From: Flavobacterium frigidimaris
GTDB taxonomy: Bacteria > Bacteroidota > Bacteroidia > Flavobacteriales > Flavobacteriaceae
NCBI GenBank assembly: GCA_900129595.1
Contig: FQWG01000003.1
Location: forward strand, 248,001 to 312,000
Reading direction: 5' to 3'
DNA length: 64,000 nucleotides
Shown: positions 55,996-64,000 of the stretch, piece by piece
Numbering within the stretch: the first letter of the stretch is position 1
How the letters are laid out: each line of letters begins with the position of its first letter
The notes under the pieces: model-generated
The model's database searches: none
The model's input: only the letters and a program-made list of their open reading frames with translations
What the model was told of the DNA's origin: nothing
Program-made: the position numbers and the translations under genes

Positions 55996-58632
55996 TTATT
56001 TCAATCCGGCAATACTCTGCTCGATTGTGGCAATTTTTGCCAAAGCATCTGCTTCTTTTTGTCTTTCGTTAGCCAAAACTTTTTCCGGTGCTCCGGCAAC
56101 AAATTTTTCATTCGATAATTTTGCCTGAACCGATTTTAAGAAACCTTGTGTATAAACCAACTCTGCAGTCAGTTTTGCAATTTCAGCTTCAACATCGATA
56201 TTTCCTCCTGAAATCGGAATGAAATATTCATTTGATTTTACACGGAAAGATAATGCGCCATCTACTTTAGCCGAAACATATTCGAAAGCTGAAATGTTTC
56301 CAAGTTTCGTTACGATTGTATCGAAATAAGTGGTGATATTCTCGCTGTTGATTCCTTTTAGTTCGATAGGATCTTTAAACGGAATGTTTTTATCTTTTCT
56401 GATCGTTCTGATTCCAGAAATTACTTCTATAGTACTTTCAAAATCCGTAATTAAACCTGCATTAAAAGGTTTTAATTCCGGCCAGGTCGAAACGATTAAA
56501 GCTTCTTCCGGAGTTCTGTCAGCAATTAAATGCCAAATTTCTTCTGTTAAGAAAGGCATGAAAGGATGAAGTAACTTCAAATTACTTTCTAACATTTCGA
56601 TTGCTTTATCAAACGTAGCTTTATCAATTGGCTGCTGATAGGCCGGTTTGATCATCTCTAAAAACCAGGAACAGAAATCATCCCAAACCAATTTATAAAT
56701 GGCCATTAATGAATCTGAAATTCTGTATTTTTCGAAATTATCTTCGATATCTACTAATGTTTGCTGCAATTTTGCTTCATACCATTCGATTGCTACTTTT
56801 GATGATTCCGGTTGTGGGATTGTTTCAGAAACTTCCCAGCCTTTAATCAATTTAAAAGCATTCCAAATCTTGTTTGTAAATGATTTTCCTTGTAGACATA
56901 ACTCTTCATCAAACATAATATCGTTTCCTGCAGACGCACTTAAAAGTAATCCTACACGAACACCATCTGCACCAAATTTCTCTATCAAATCTAAAGGATC
57001 AGGGGAATTCCCTAATGATTTAGACATTTTACGGCGTTGTTTATCACGAACCAGACCTGTTAAATATACATTTGTAAATGGTTTTTCGCCTGCATATTCG
57101 TAACCTGCAATAATCATTCTCGCAACCCAGAAAAACAAAATATCCGGACCTGTAACCAAGTCGTTTGTTGGATAGTAATATTTATAATCTGCACTTTCCG
57201 GATCCATAATTCCGCCGAAAACTGACATCGGCCAAAGCCATGATGAAAACCAGGTATCTAAGGCATCAACATCTTGCTTTAAGTCAGATATTGTAAGTGA
57301 GTTGTTAGAAGTTCTCTCCTTTGCTAAGACTAAAGCATCTTCAATATTTTCAGCAACTACAAAATCTTCTTTTCCGTCTCCGTAATAATACGCCGGAATT
57401 TGTTGTCCCCACCATAACTGACGAGAGATATTCCAATCGCGGATATTGTTTAACCAATGCGCGTAAGTGTTTTCAAAACGTTTTGGATGTAATTTAATAT
57501 CGCCATCAACCAAAACAGATTTGATTGCCGGTTTTACTAATTCTTCCATTTTCAAAAACCATTGGTCTGATAATCTTGGTTCGATTACCGCTTTGGTTCT
57601 TTCTGATGTTCCTACTTTATTCAAATGGATTTCGGTTTTCGCCAAAGCTCCAATTTCTTCTAATTCCTTTGCAATTTCGGTACGAACCACAAAACGGTCT
57701 TTTCCCTGATAATGTAATCCGAAGCTGTTTAATGTAGCATCTTCATTAAAAATATCAACGATTTCAAGATTGTGTTTCTCTCCTAACGTTTTATCGTTCA
57801 TATCGTGAGCAGGAGTTACTTTCAGACATCCGGTTCCGAATTCTACATCTACATATTCATCTTCAATAATCGGAATTACTCTCCCACAAATAGGAACGAT
57901 GGCGCTTTTACCTTTTAAATGCTTAAAACGCTCGTCATTTGGGTTGATACAAATAGCAGTATCTCCAAAAATAGTTTCAGGACGAGTTGTTGCAATCGTC
58001 AGAAAATCTTCTGAACCTTCGATTTTATATTTTAAGAAAAATAATTTTCCTTGTTGTTCTTCGTAAATTACTTCTTCATCAGATAACGTAGTTTTAGCTT
58101 CAGGATCCCAGTTTACCATACGGTAACCTCTGTAGATTAATCCTTTGTTGTATAAATCTACAAACGATTTTATTACAGATGCTGACATATCAGGATCCAT
58201 CGTAAATTTGGTTCTTTCCCAATCACATGAAGCTCCTAATTTTTTAAGCTGATCAAGGATTACCCCACCATATTTATCTGTCCATTCCCAGGCGTGTGCT
58301 AAAAATTCTTCGCGGGTTAAATCATTTTTATTGATTCCTTCTGCTTTTAATTTTGCTACAACCTTAGCCTCAGTTGCAATAGAAGCGTGATCCGTTCCCG
58401 GAACCCAGCAAGCATTGAAACCTTTAAGACGTGCTCTACGAATTAAAACATCCTGAATTGTATTATTTAACATATGTCCCATATGCAAGACACCAGTGAC
58501 GTTTGGAGGCGGAATTACAATAGTATACGGCGTTCTATGATCTGGTTCTGAATGAAAATAGTTGTTTTTCATCCAGTAATCATACCATTTGTTCTCAATC
58601 GTCTTAGCGTCAAATTGTGCTGGAATTGTCAT
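55996..58632 (-). CDS. valS: Valyl-tRNA synthetase
   Basis: 878 residues. Class I signature HIGH variant HMGH at 50-53 (PPPNVTGVLHMGH) and KMSKS at 535-539 (RRKMSKSLGNSPDP). The editing domain includes TTRPETIFGDTAI and DEYVDVEFGTG. The anticodon-binding region and a C-terminal coiled coil (about 810-878) are complete. It charges tRNA-Val. There is no T-box-like structure upstream; the leader is AT-rich. Confidence 0.98.
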   Translation of the reverse strand: MTIPAQFDAKTIENKWYDYWMKNNYFHSEPDHRTPYTIVIPPPNVTGVLHMGHMLNNTIQDVLIRRARLKGFNACWVPGTDHASIATEAKVVAKLKAEGINKNDLTREEFLAHAWEWTDKYGGVILDQLKKLGASCDWERTKFTMDPDMSASVIKSFVDLYNKGLIYRGYRMVNWDPEAKTTLSDEEVIYEEQQGKLFFLKYKIEGSEDFLTIATTRPETIFGDTAICINPNDERFKHLKGKSAIVPICGRVIPIIEDEYVDVEFGTGCLKVTPAHDMNDKTLGEKHNLEIVDIFNEDATLNSFGLHYQGKDRFVVRTEIAKELEEIGALAKTEIHLNKVGTSERTKAVIEPRLSDQWFLKMEELVKPAIKSVLVDGDIKLHPKRFENTYAHWLNNIRDWNISRQLWWGQQIPAYYYGDGKEDFVVAENIEDALVLAKERTSNNSLTISDLKQDVDALDTWFSSWLWPMSVFGGIMDPESADYKYYYPTNDLVTGPDILFFWVARMIIAGYEYAGEKPFTNVYLTGLVRDKQRRKMSKSLGNSPDPLDLIEKFGADGVRVGLLLSASAGNDIMFDEELCLQGKSFTNKIWNAFKLIKGWEVSETIPQPESSKVAIEWYEAKLQQTLVDIEDNFEKYRISDSLMAIYKLVWDDFCSWFLEMIKPAYQQPIDKATFDKAIEMLESNLKLLHPFMPFLTEEIWHLIADRTPEEALIVSTWPELKPFNAGLITDFESTIEVISGIRTIRKDKNIPFKDPIELKGINSENITTYFDTIVTKLGNISAFEYVSAKVDGALSFRVKSNEYFIPISGGNIDVEAEIAKLTAELVYTQGFLKSVQAKLSNEKFVAGAPEKVLANERQKEADALAKIATIEQSIAGLK

Positions 58633-58842
58633 TTAAATAGGTTTGTTTAATCGTTAATTTGTTTAATTGCTGAATCGTTTAATTGTTTAACTGTTTTTGC
58701 TTTGCGAATAACGCTTGCAGATCATCAATCGAGTAAACGAATTAACGACTAATCAATTAAACAAAAAAATGGTTCAATTTTTGTAATTATAACTGACAGC
58801 AAAAGTAAATAATTAAGTACACTATAAAAAGCGAATTAATAA

Positions 58843-58873
58843 TTTGTGTATTAATTAAAAGAAAGTATATTTA
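58843..58873 (+). promoter_or_regulatory. Promoter of the DUF1573 gene
   Basis: TTTG (58843-58846), 19-base spacer, TATATTTA (58866-58873, one mismatch to TAnnTTTG). Confidence 0.5.
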
Positions 58874-58898
58874 CTTACAACTTAAAAACAATTTCAAA

Positions 58899-59279
58899 AT
58901 GAAAAATGTAGCCTCTTTTATTGCAGTCGTATTGTTTAGCGCAATAGGTTATGCACAAAACGGCCCAAAAATTGAATTTGCAGCCCAAGACAATACCATT
59001 GATTATGGTAAAATTTCGAAAAGTGATAACGGAGTTCGCTCTTTTGAATTTACAAACACAGGCGACGCACCGCTATTAGTGACCGGAGCAGAATCTACAG
59101 TAAGTTCTATAGTTGTCACAAAACCAGCAGCAGCAGTTATGCCTGGCAAAAAAGGTAAAATTGATGTAAAATACAACATGGTTTCAGGTCCAATTCGTAA
59201 AACAATTACCGTTGAAACTAATGCTGTAAACTATCCTGACGGCAGAGTTGCCTTAAAAATCAAAGGAGAAGTTTTATAA
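58899..59279 (+). CDS. DUF1573 exported protein
   Basis: 126 residues. Signal peptide about 1-19 (FSAIGYAQ), then one Ig-like DUF1573 domain: IDYGKISKSDNGVRSFEFTNTGDAPLLVTGAEST, with the strands expected of ASH/MSP-type folds. Found abundantly in Bacteroidota as small periplasmic proteins; function unknown. Terminator at 59304-59334. Confidence 0.92.
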   Translation: MKNVASFIAVVLFSAIGYAQNGPKIEFAAQDNTIDYGKISKSDNGVRSFEFTNTGDAPLLVTGAESTVSSIVVTKPAAAVMPGKKGKIDVKYNMVSGPIRKTITVETNAVNYPDGRVALKIKGEVL

Positions 59280-59303
59280 CAAGAACAATAATCTAAAAAT
59301 AGT

Positions 59304-59334
59304 AAAAGCCGTTTCCTAAGGAACGGCTTTTTTT
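59304..59334 (+). terminator. Terminator of the DUF1573 gene
   Basis: AAAAGCCGTTCC / GGAACGGCTTTT stem and T run. A second hairpin, AAACCCGACAGGTTT, lies at 59349-59383. Confidence 0.8.
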
Positions 59335-59462
59335 ATGCACCATGAATTAAACCCGACAGGTTTCAAGAACCTATTCGGTTTTTCACTTAATATCATGAGA
59401 ATTTAGATTGTGTAATCTTTGTCAAAATTTAAAACTTTAACAAAGATCGTTACACCTTTTTT

Positions 59463-59945
59463 TTATTTCTCAACACACTCAGAAGTTGAGAATTTATATT
59501 TTACGCGATCAAAATCGATCGGTTTGTCTTTTACCAAATAAGTAACGCCCATTGTTGTTTGCATGGTTCCGTTTCCTAAAATCAGTTGTTGATCTCGTTT
59601 TAAAAATGCCATTGGATTTTTGAAGGTTCTGTCTTTATTTGTTTTTTCCTTAAAAGTATAATCGGCAAATAAAGTATCTCCGCGAAATTCTCCCGCAATC
59701 TCGCCAATTTTTTCAGGTGAACCTGCGACTTTCATCACCATATCTCCTGATAGTTTTCCGTTTTTCAGAGTATTCAATTTTAAATCAATAGTATCTTTTT
59801 CATATACCGCTTTATAGCACTGAACACTTACAACTTTTTCGCCTTCAGCTTTTGCTGCTTCAGCTTCTTTTTGTTTTTCATCATTTTTACAGCTTTGCAG
59901 TCCAATGAAAGACAAAAGCAAACAAGATATGACTAACTTTTTCAT
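59463..59945 (-). CDS. Lipoprotein of unknown function
   Basis: 160 residues. Lipoprotein signal with Cys at residue 19 (GLQSCKND), an acidic/alanine-rich linker (EKQKEAEAAKAEGEK) and a beta-rich domain with GKLSGDMVMKVAGSPEKIGEIAGEFRGDTLFADYTF. The final CVEK and Cys in VQCYKA could form a disulphide. Similar small lipoproteins occur in other Flavobacteria. Function unknown. Confidence 0.78.
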   Translation of the reverse strand: MKKLVISCLLLSFIGLQSCKNDEKQKEAEAAKAEGEKVVSVQCYKAVYEKDTIDLKLNTLKNGKLSGDMVMKVAGSPEKIGEIAGEFRGDTLFADYTFKEKTNKDRTFKNPMAFLKRDQQLILGNGTMQTTMGVTYLVKDKPIDFDRVKYKFSTSECVEK

Positions 59946-60196
59946 AGATTATTTTTTAGGTTCGTTGTTATCTTATAAAGTTATATAAAAAAGAAGCTAA
60001 AAAAAAGCTTCTTTTTTAAAATTACACTATTTATTGTTAACTGTCTGAAAGTAAACTTTATAAATTCTTAATTACAAATTCGCTTCTTCTGTTCAATTCG
60101 TGTTCTTCTTCTGAACAGGCATCATCTGTTTTACATTTTATAACAGCAACAAAACCTTCTCCATTAAAAACAATAATAAAACTGTATTTCAAGCAC

Positions 60197-61522
60197 TTAC
60201 AACTCATCTTCAAGCTTAAATCGAAACTTTAAAATCACACTATTTCTTTCAACTTCGAGATTAATCCAGATGTCTTCTTCTGATTTCAAAAGTGTATTGA
60301 TCTGCTGTAAAGAATATTTATAAGGAACATTTTTATTGATACTCACTATAATATCGCCTTTTTGAAGTCCGCATTTTTCGGCAGCCGAGTTTTTACGAAT
60401 ATTTACAATCTCGTAAACCGGTTTTAATGAAAATTTATACTTAAACTCACCATCCTTTTTATTATCAGCCTGTACTTCTTCTAAAGTAGTTGCGACTTTT
60501 ACCATTTCTAAATGCACTGTTTCCTGAACCCATTGCAGTCCGTTATGCTGAATGGTAATTCCACTTTTATTATAAGTAAACGGCTCTGAAAACTTATTGT
60601 TTTTTTTAAGATATAACTTCTTACCCGCATAATCTAAAACCATGGTAAACCGTTTTAACACTTCTCCGCCAATAGAACCGATCCGCCCCGGAACCATCTT
60701 CACATTTTTGATGGAACTTGAATCCGGAAACGAAACAATTGGTTTCTTAAAATTAAATTCATCAATTATAAAATTATCAATTTTAGCACGATGCCCTTCA
60801 ATATCCCCACTAAAGCCTTTTCCTAAAAAGTCAGGAAAATTCTTTTTAGGCAGCTTAATTTTACTGTTTTCAAAAATCCAGAAAGCATCACTATTACCAA
60901 TATCAATAAGCAGTTTTGCGGGTATAGTAACAGTATCTACAACGGCATTGGCATAAATATAAGGCTTCGACCTTTCAATGGTTATTGGGACTGTTTTAAA
61001 TTTTCTATCCAGTTTTTTTCGGGTTTCTTCATTGTTAGCATGCACAACAATTCTCTTTTTCTGATAATTGATTTCTACAATATTATTTTTAAAAAATTTA
61101 TAACCTATAATACCGTTTACAGGAATTCCTATATGTGAAGACAAATTGAAGCTTTGGTCTAAAATTATATACACCAAATGATTGGATGATTTTAAACCAT
61201 GTGTTTCCAGGACATTGTTGGTCGATTTTAATCCTTCGATTTCCTCTTCGCTTCCTAATCCTCTGAGTTTTATTTTTTCTATGTTTTTAAAACTTACTTC
61301 CTGTCTTTCTTCCATACTAAACAAAATGGTTTCTTCGACACCAGAATCAAGCAGAAAATTCAATTCGATGCCATTTACTTTTATAGGAATAAAAACAAGG
61401 TTATTTATCAATTTAAAAGGAATAATAACCTTCTTATTACGGTTTTCGATCAGGAAATCTCCTTGAGCAAAAAGCGTAAAAGATATTAAAAGCCCAAAAA
61501 ACAACATGAAATATTTTTTCAT
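60197..61522 (-). CDS. Retropepsin-like aspartyl protease with C-terminal PDZ domain
   Basis: 441 residues. Signal peptide about 1-19 (LISFTLFAQ). Two retropepsin-type half-domains follow: FIPIKVNGIELNFLLDSGVEETILF (Asp about 59 of LDSG) and KLLIDIGNSDAFWIFE, plus GIIGYKFFKNNIVEINY. The second half has LIDIG in place of DTG. A PDZ domain (about 365-435) has NSAAEKCGLQKGDIIVSINK. This layout (aspartyl protease + PDZ) is common in periplasmic Bacteroidota proteins. Whether the second site is active is unclear. Confidence 0.9.
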   Translation of the reverse strand: MKKYFMLFFGLLISFTLFAQGDFLIENRNKKVIIPFKLINNLVFIPIKVNGIELNFLLDSGVEETILFSMEERQEVSFKNIEKIKLRGLGSEEEIEGLKSTNNVLETHGLKSSNHLVYIILDQSFNLSSHIGIPVNGIIGYKFFKNNIVEINYQKKRIVVHANNEETRKKLDRKFKTVPITIERSKPYIYANAVVDTVTIPAKLLIDIGNSDAFWIFENSKIKLPKKNFPDFLGKGFSGDIEGHRAKIDNFIIDEFNFKKPIVSFPDSSSIKNVKMVPGRIGSIGGEVLKRFTMVLDYAGKKLYLKKNNKFSEPFTYNKSGITIQHNGLQWVQETVHLEMVKVATTLEEVQADNKKDGEFKYKFSLKPVYEIVNIRKNSAAEKCGLQKGDIIVSINKNVPYKYSLQQINTLLKSEEDIWINLEVERNSVILKFRFKLEDEL

Positions 61523-61644
61523 TGATAATATTTTATGATAAAATTACTAAAAATATTGATATTTGTTACATTTTAATAAGTACTCTTAATGTTTACGTTA
61601 AATTCGAAAAAAAACCTCAAATTTGCACTTCAATAATTAAACTC

Positions 61645-62841
61645 ATGCCAACAATTTCTCACAAAGGCAGAAACATGCCCGAATCACCGATACGTAAACT
61701 TGCTCCTTTTGCAGATGCTGCAAAACAAAAAGGGAAAAAAGTGTATCATTTAAACATTGGTCAACCGGATATCAAGACACCCGAAGTGGCCATCGAGGCG
61801 GTAAAAAATATTGATTTAACTATTATAGAATACAGTCCGTCTGCCGGATATGAAAGTTATAGAAAAAAATTAGCTCAATTTTACCAGCGTCAAAACGTAA
61901 ATGTTAACTCAGAAGACATCATTATTACTACTGGTGGCTCTGAAGCCTTGTTGTTTGCATTAGCCACAATTACAGATCCGGGAGATGAAATTATTATTCC
62001 GGAACCTTTTTATGCGAACTATCACGCATTTGCCTCGTCTACGAGCGCAACTGTAGTTCCTGTAATTTCGACAATCGAAAGTGCATTTGCTTTGCCAAGT
62101 ATTGAGATGGTTGAAAAACTAATTACACCAAAAACCAAAGCCATATTGATTTGCAACCCTGGTAATCCAACGGGTTATTTATATTCAGAAGCCGAAATCA
62201 AACAACTGGCAGGTTTAATAAAAAAACACGATTTGTATTTAATTGCTGACGAAGTTTATCGTGAGTTTTTATATGATGGAGATGATGTTCATTATTCGGT
62301 AATGAATCTTGAAGATGTACAGCAAAACGTAATAATGGTTGATTCTGTTTCCAAACGCTACAGTATGTGTGGTGCAAGAATTGGTTGTCTGGTAACAAAA
62401 AATAAAGATGTTCTCGCAACTGTAATGAAGTTTGCACAGGCACGTTTAAGCCCGCCTACAATTGAACAAATTGCCTGCGAAGCTGCGATTGATACTCCGC
62501 AAAGCTATTTTGATGAAGTAATTTCAGAATACAAAGGCCGTCGAGACACACTAATTACCGAGTTGAATAAAATTGAAGGTGTTATTGTTACCAAGCCTAA
62601 AGGCGCTTTTTATTGTATTGCACAATTACCAATAGAAAATGCCGATGATTTTGCACAATGGCTTCTTGAAACCTATGACCTTAACGGAGAAACGGTAATG
62701 GTTGCTCCCGCTGCCGGATTTTATTCGACTCCGGGAATGGGATTGAATCAGGTAAGAATTGCCTATGTCCTGAACAAAAAAGATTTAATTACTGCTGTAA
62801 ACATTTTAAAAGAAGCTCTTTTAGTTTACAACAAGAAATAA
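61645..62841 (+). CDS. Class I/II pyridoxal-phosphate aminotransferase
   Basis: 398 residues from the ATG at 61645; the frame is open upstream to 61522 but that part is AT-rich, lacks aminotransferase similarity and overlaps the neighbour's start. Family landmarks are LNIGQPDIKTPEV (N-terminal substrate loop), TTGGSEALLFAL, CNPGNPTGYLYSEAE, DEVYREFLYDG, the PLP-lysine in SVSKRYSMCGARIG, and the C-terminal Arg of NQVRIAYVL. Aspartate/aromatic-type substrates are likely, but not proven. Terminator at 62863-62895. Confidence 0.95.
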   Translation: MPTISHKGRNMPESPIRKLAPFADAAKQKGKKVYHLNIGQPDIKTPEVAIEAVKNIDLTIIEYSPSAGYESYRKKLAQFYQRQNVNVNSEDIIITTGGSEALLFALATITDPGDEIIIPEPFYANYHAFASSTSATVVPVISTIESAFALPSIEMVEKLITPKTKAILICNPGNPTGYLYSEAEIKQLAGLIKKHDLYLIADEVYREFLYDGDDVHYSVMNLEDVQQNVIMVDSVSKRYSMCGARIGCLVTKNKDVLATVMKFAQARLSPPTIEQIACEAAIDTPQSYFDEVISEYKGRRDTLITELNKIEGVIVTKPKGAFYCIAQLPIENADDFAQWLLETYDLNGETVMVAPAAGFYSTPGMGLNQVRIAYVLNKKDLITAVNILKEALLVYNKK

Positions 62842-62862
62842 TAACAAAATTCAAACATATCC

Positions 62863-62895
62863 AAAAGACAATAACGCCCTATGTTATTGTCTTTT
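62863..62895 (+). terminator. Terminator of the aminotransferase gene
   Basis: AAAAGACAATAAC / GTTATTGTCTTTT stem with T run, 22 bases past the stop. Confidence 0.85.
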
Positions 62896-63043
62896 GTATT
62901 TTATAAAAAACAGCATTTTAGTTTTAATTTAAATTATATCCAAAAAGGAACAATTAAATAGTAAAAACGATAGAAAAGGTTTCCTTTTTATTAATTATCT
63001 TTACCGCCTTAAAAAGATATACCCATATTAATAGTAGTTTTTA

Positions 63044-63715
63044 ATGATAAATAACGAAGATTTTTTAGACGAAATAGGAGACAATCATTTTAGCAGCAAC
63101 GCACAAAACCCTGTAAGACAGGATGCTTTTGACTTAAGTGATGAAGAAAAAATAGAAAAAATAAAAAAAGATGTTGAAAACATTCTACAAACTTTAGGAA
63201 TGGATTTGACGGATGATAGCATAAAAGGTACTCCAAACCGAGTTGCAAAAATGTTTGTTAAGGAAATTTTTGGGGGTCTTAACCCTACAAAAAAGCCAAA
63301 AGCTTCAACTTTTGACAATAATTACAAATACGGCGAAATGCTGGTAGAGAAAAATATTACTGTTTATTCTACCTGCGAACATCATTTATTACCAATCATC
63401 GGGCGCGCACATGTTGCTTATATTTCAAGCGGAAGAGTTATTGGTTTATCAAAAATGAACCGAATTGTAGAATATTACGCAAAAAGACCTCAGGTTCAGG
63501 AGCGTCTAACCATGCAAATTGTTCAGGAATTACAAATCGCTTTAGGTACTGAAGATGTTGCCTGCGTTATCGACGCAAAACACCTTTGCGTAAATTCAAG
63601 AGGAATTAAAGATATCGAAAGCAGCACTGTAACATCTGAATTTGGTGGAAAATTCAAAGATCCTCAAACAAAAAGAGAATTTTTAGATTACATAAAATTA
63701 GACACGCAGTTCTAA
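63044..63715 (+). CDS. folE: GTP cyclohydrolase I (FolE type)
   Basis: 223 residues. A family-specific N-terminal extension (about 1-35) precedes the core. The zinc site is Cys111 and His114 (STCEHHLLPIIG), with the third ligand in AKHLCVNSRG. GLSKMNRIVEYYAKRPQVQERL and ENT-like GTPNRVAKMFV are present. It converts GTP to dihydroneopterin triphosphate, the first step of folate (and tetrahydrobiopterin) synthesis. No other pterin genes adjoin. Confidence 0.97.
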   Translation: MINNEDFLDEIGDNHFSSNAQNPVRQDAFDLSDEEKIEKIKKDVENILQTLGMDLTDDSIKGTPNRVAKMFVKEIFGGLNPTKKPKASTFDNNYKYGEMLVEKNITVYSTCEHHLLPIIGRAHVAYISSGRVIGLSKMNRIVEYYAKRPQVQERLTMQIVQELQIALGTEDVACVIDAKHLCVNSRGIKDIESSTVTSEFGGKFKDPQTKREFLDYIKLDTQF

Positions 63716-63749
63716 AAAGTTTATTGTTTTTAGTTTATAGTTTGTTGTT

Positions 63750-64000
63750 ATGGCGAAAATCGAGAAATTCGAAGATTTAGAAATTTGGAGATTGGCTAGA
63801 GCAATCTGTCAAAAAATCGAATTCCTAATCCAAAACACAAACTTAAAGACAAATTATTCTTTAAAAGATCAAATTGACAGAAGCTCAGGTTCTATTATGG
63901 ACAATATTGCTGAAGGTTTTGAACGAAATGGCAATAGAGAATTTATTCAATTTCTGAGTATTGCAAAAGGTTCAGCTGGTGAAGTAAAATCACAATCTTA
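63750..64000 (+). CDS. Four-helix bundle protein (S23/IVP-like), cut by the window end
   Basis: Open from the ATG at 63750 to the right edge (83 codons). It begins MAKIEKFEDLEIWRLARAI and continues QKIEFLIQNTNLKTNYSLKDQIDRSSGSIMDNIAEGFERN and NREFIQFLSIAKGSAGEVKSQS. This is the PF05635 four-helix bundle, first seen as a protein encoded inside 23S rRNA intervening sequences, here as a free-standing chromosomal gene. Function unknown; 34 bases after folE. Confidence 0.93.
   Translation, partial: MAKIEKFEDLEIWRLARAICQKIEFLIQNTNLKTNYSLKDQIDRSSGSIMDNIAEGFERNGNREFIQFLSIAKGSAGEVKSQS

Noticed and set aside
61522..61644. 41-residue extension of the aminotransferase
   Set aside because: AT-rich, no homology to aminotransferases, overlaps the start of the divergent gene; the ATG at 61645 fits family length.

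Overview
The window comes from a low-GC member of the Bacteroidota, most likely Flavobacterium. The grounds are its promoters (TTTG about 20 bases before TAnnTTTG, usually no Shine-Dalgarno site), many small lipoproteins and secreted proteins, SusC/FhuA-type TonB-dependent receptors, a fused IcmF-type acyl-CoA mutase, and intergenic gaps full of short palindromic repeats. No rRNA, tRNA or CRISPR array was recognised. The first gene (TerC family) is cut by the left edge and the last (four-helix bundle protein) by the right edge.

Layout. 1-9.3 kb: TerC, a lipoprotein, an esterase, an M13 metallopeptidase, an AraC regulator, three related small secreted proteins (two of them a tandem duplication that includes the control region), and an XRE regulator. 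9.4-24.5 kb: a small helical protein, the IcmF mutase, an L,D-transpeptidase, several small envelope proteins, DUF4197, PurU, catalase, two tandem predicted small RNAs and a BtuF-like metal-receptor protein. 24.7-32.4 kb: PyrF, then a stress-type cluster (Dps, CsbD, an HMA-like/AraC regulator, response regulator, histidine kinase, DUF4142, beta-barrel, lmo0937-like, YtxH, holin-like). 33-34 kb: prfA.

34.4-39.6 kb is an AT-rich accessory island: two paralogous TIR-like proteins, a tightly linked three-helix membrane protein, a possible translationally coupled micro-ORF, and two SEFIR proteins that share one N-terminal domain but carry unrelated C-termini. Palindromic repeats with 22-29 bp inverted arms lie on both sides of the second SEFIR gene. 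I regard this as the best candidate for an undescribed, probably anti-phage, system.

39.6-49.7 kb: small envelope proteins, YdcF, an acyltransferase, topoisomerase III, lipoproteins and an MFS transporter. 50-55.7 kb: a TonB receptor, a DUF4198 periplasmic protein and a second TonB receptor, whose upstream regions share a 19-bp operator-like motif, suggesting one metal-responsive regulon. 56-64 kb: valS, a DUF1573 protein, a lipoprotein, an aspartyl protease with PDZ domain, an aminotransferase, folE, and the truncated four-helix bundle gene.

All calls rest on reading the sequence and translations by eye; no database search was run.
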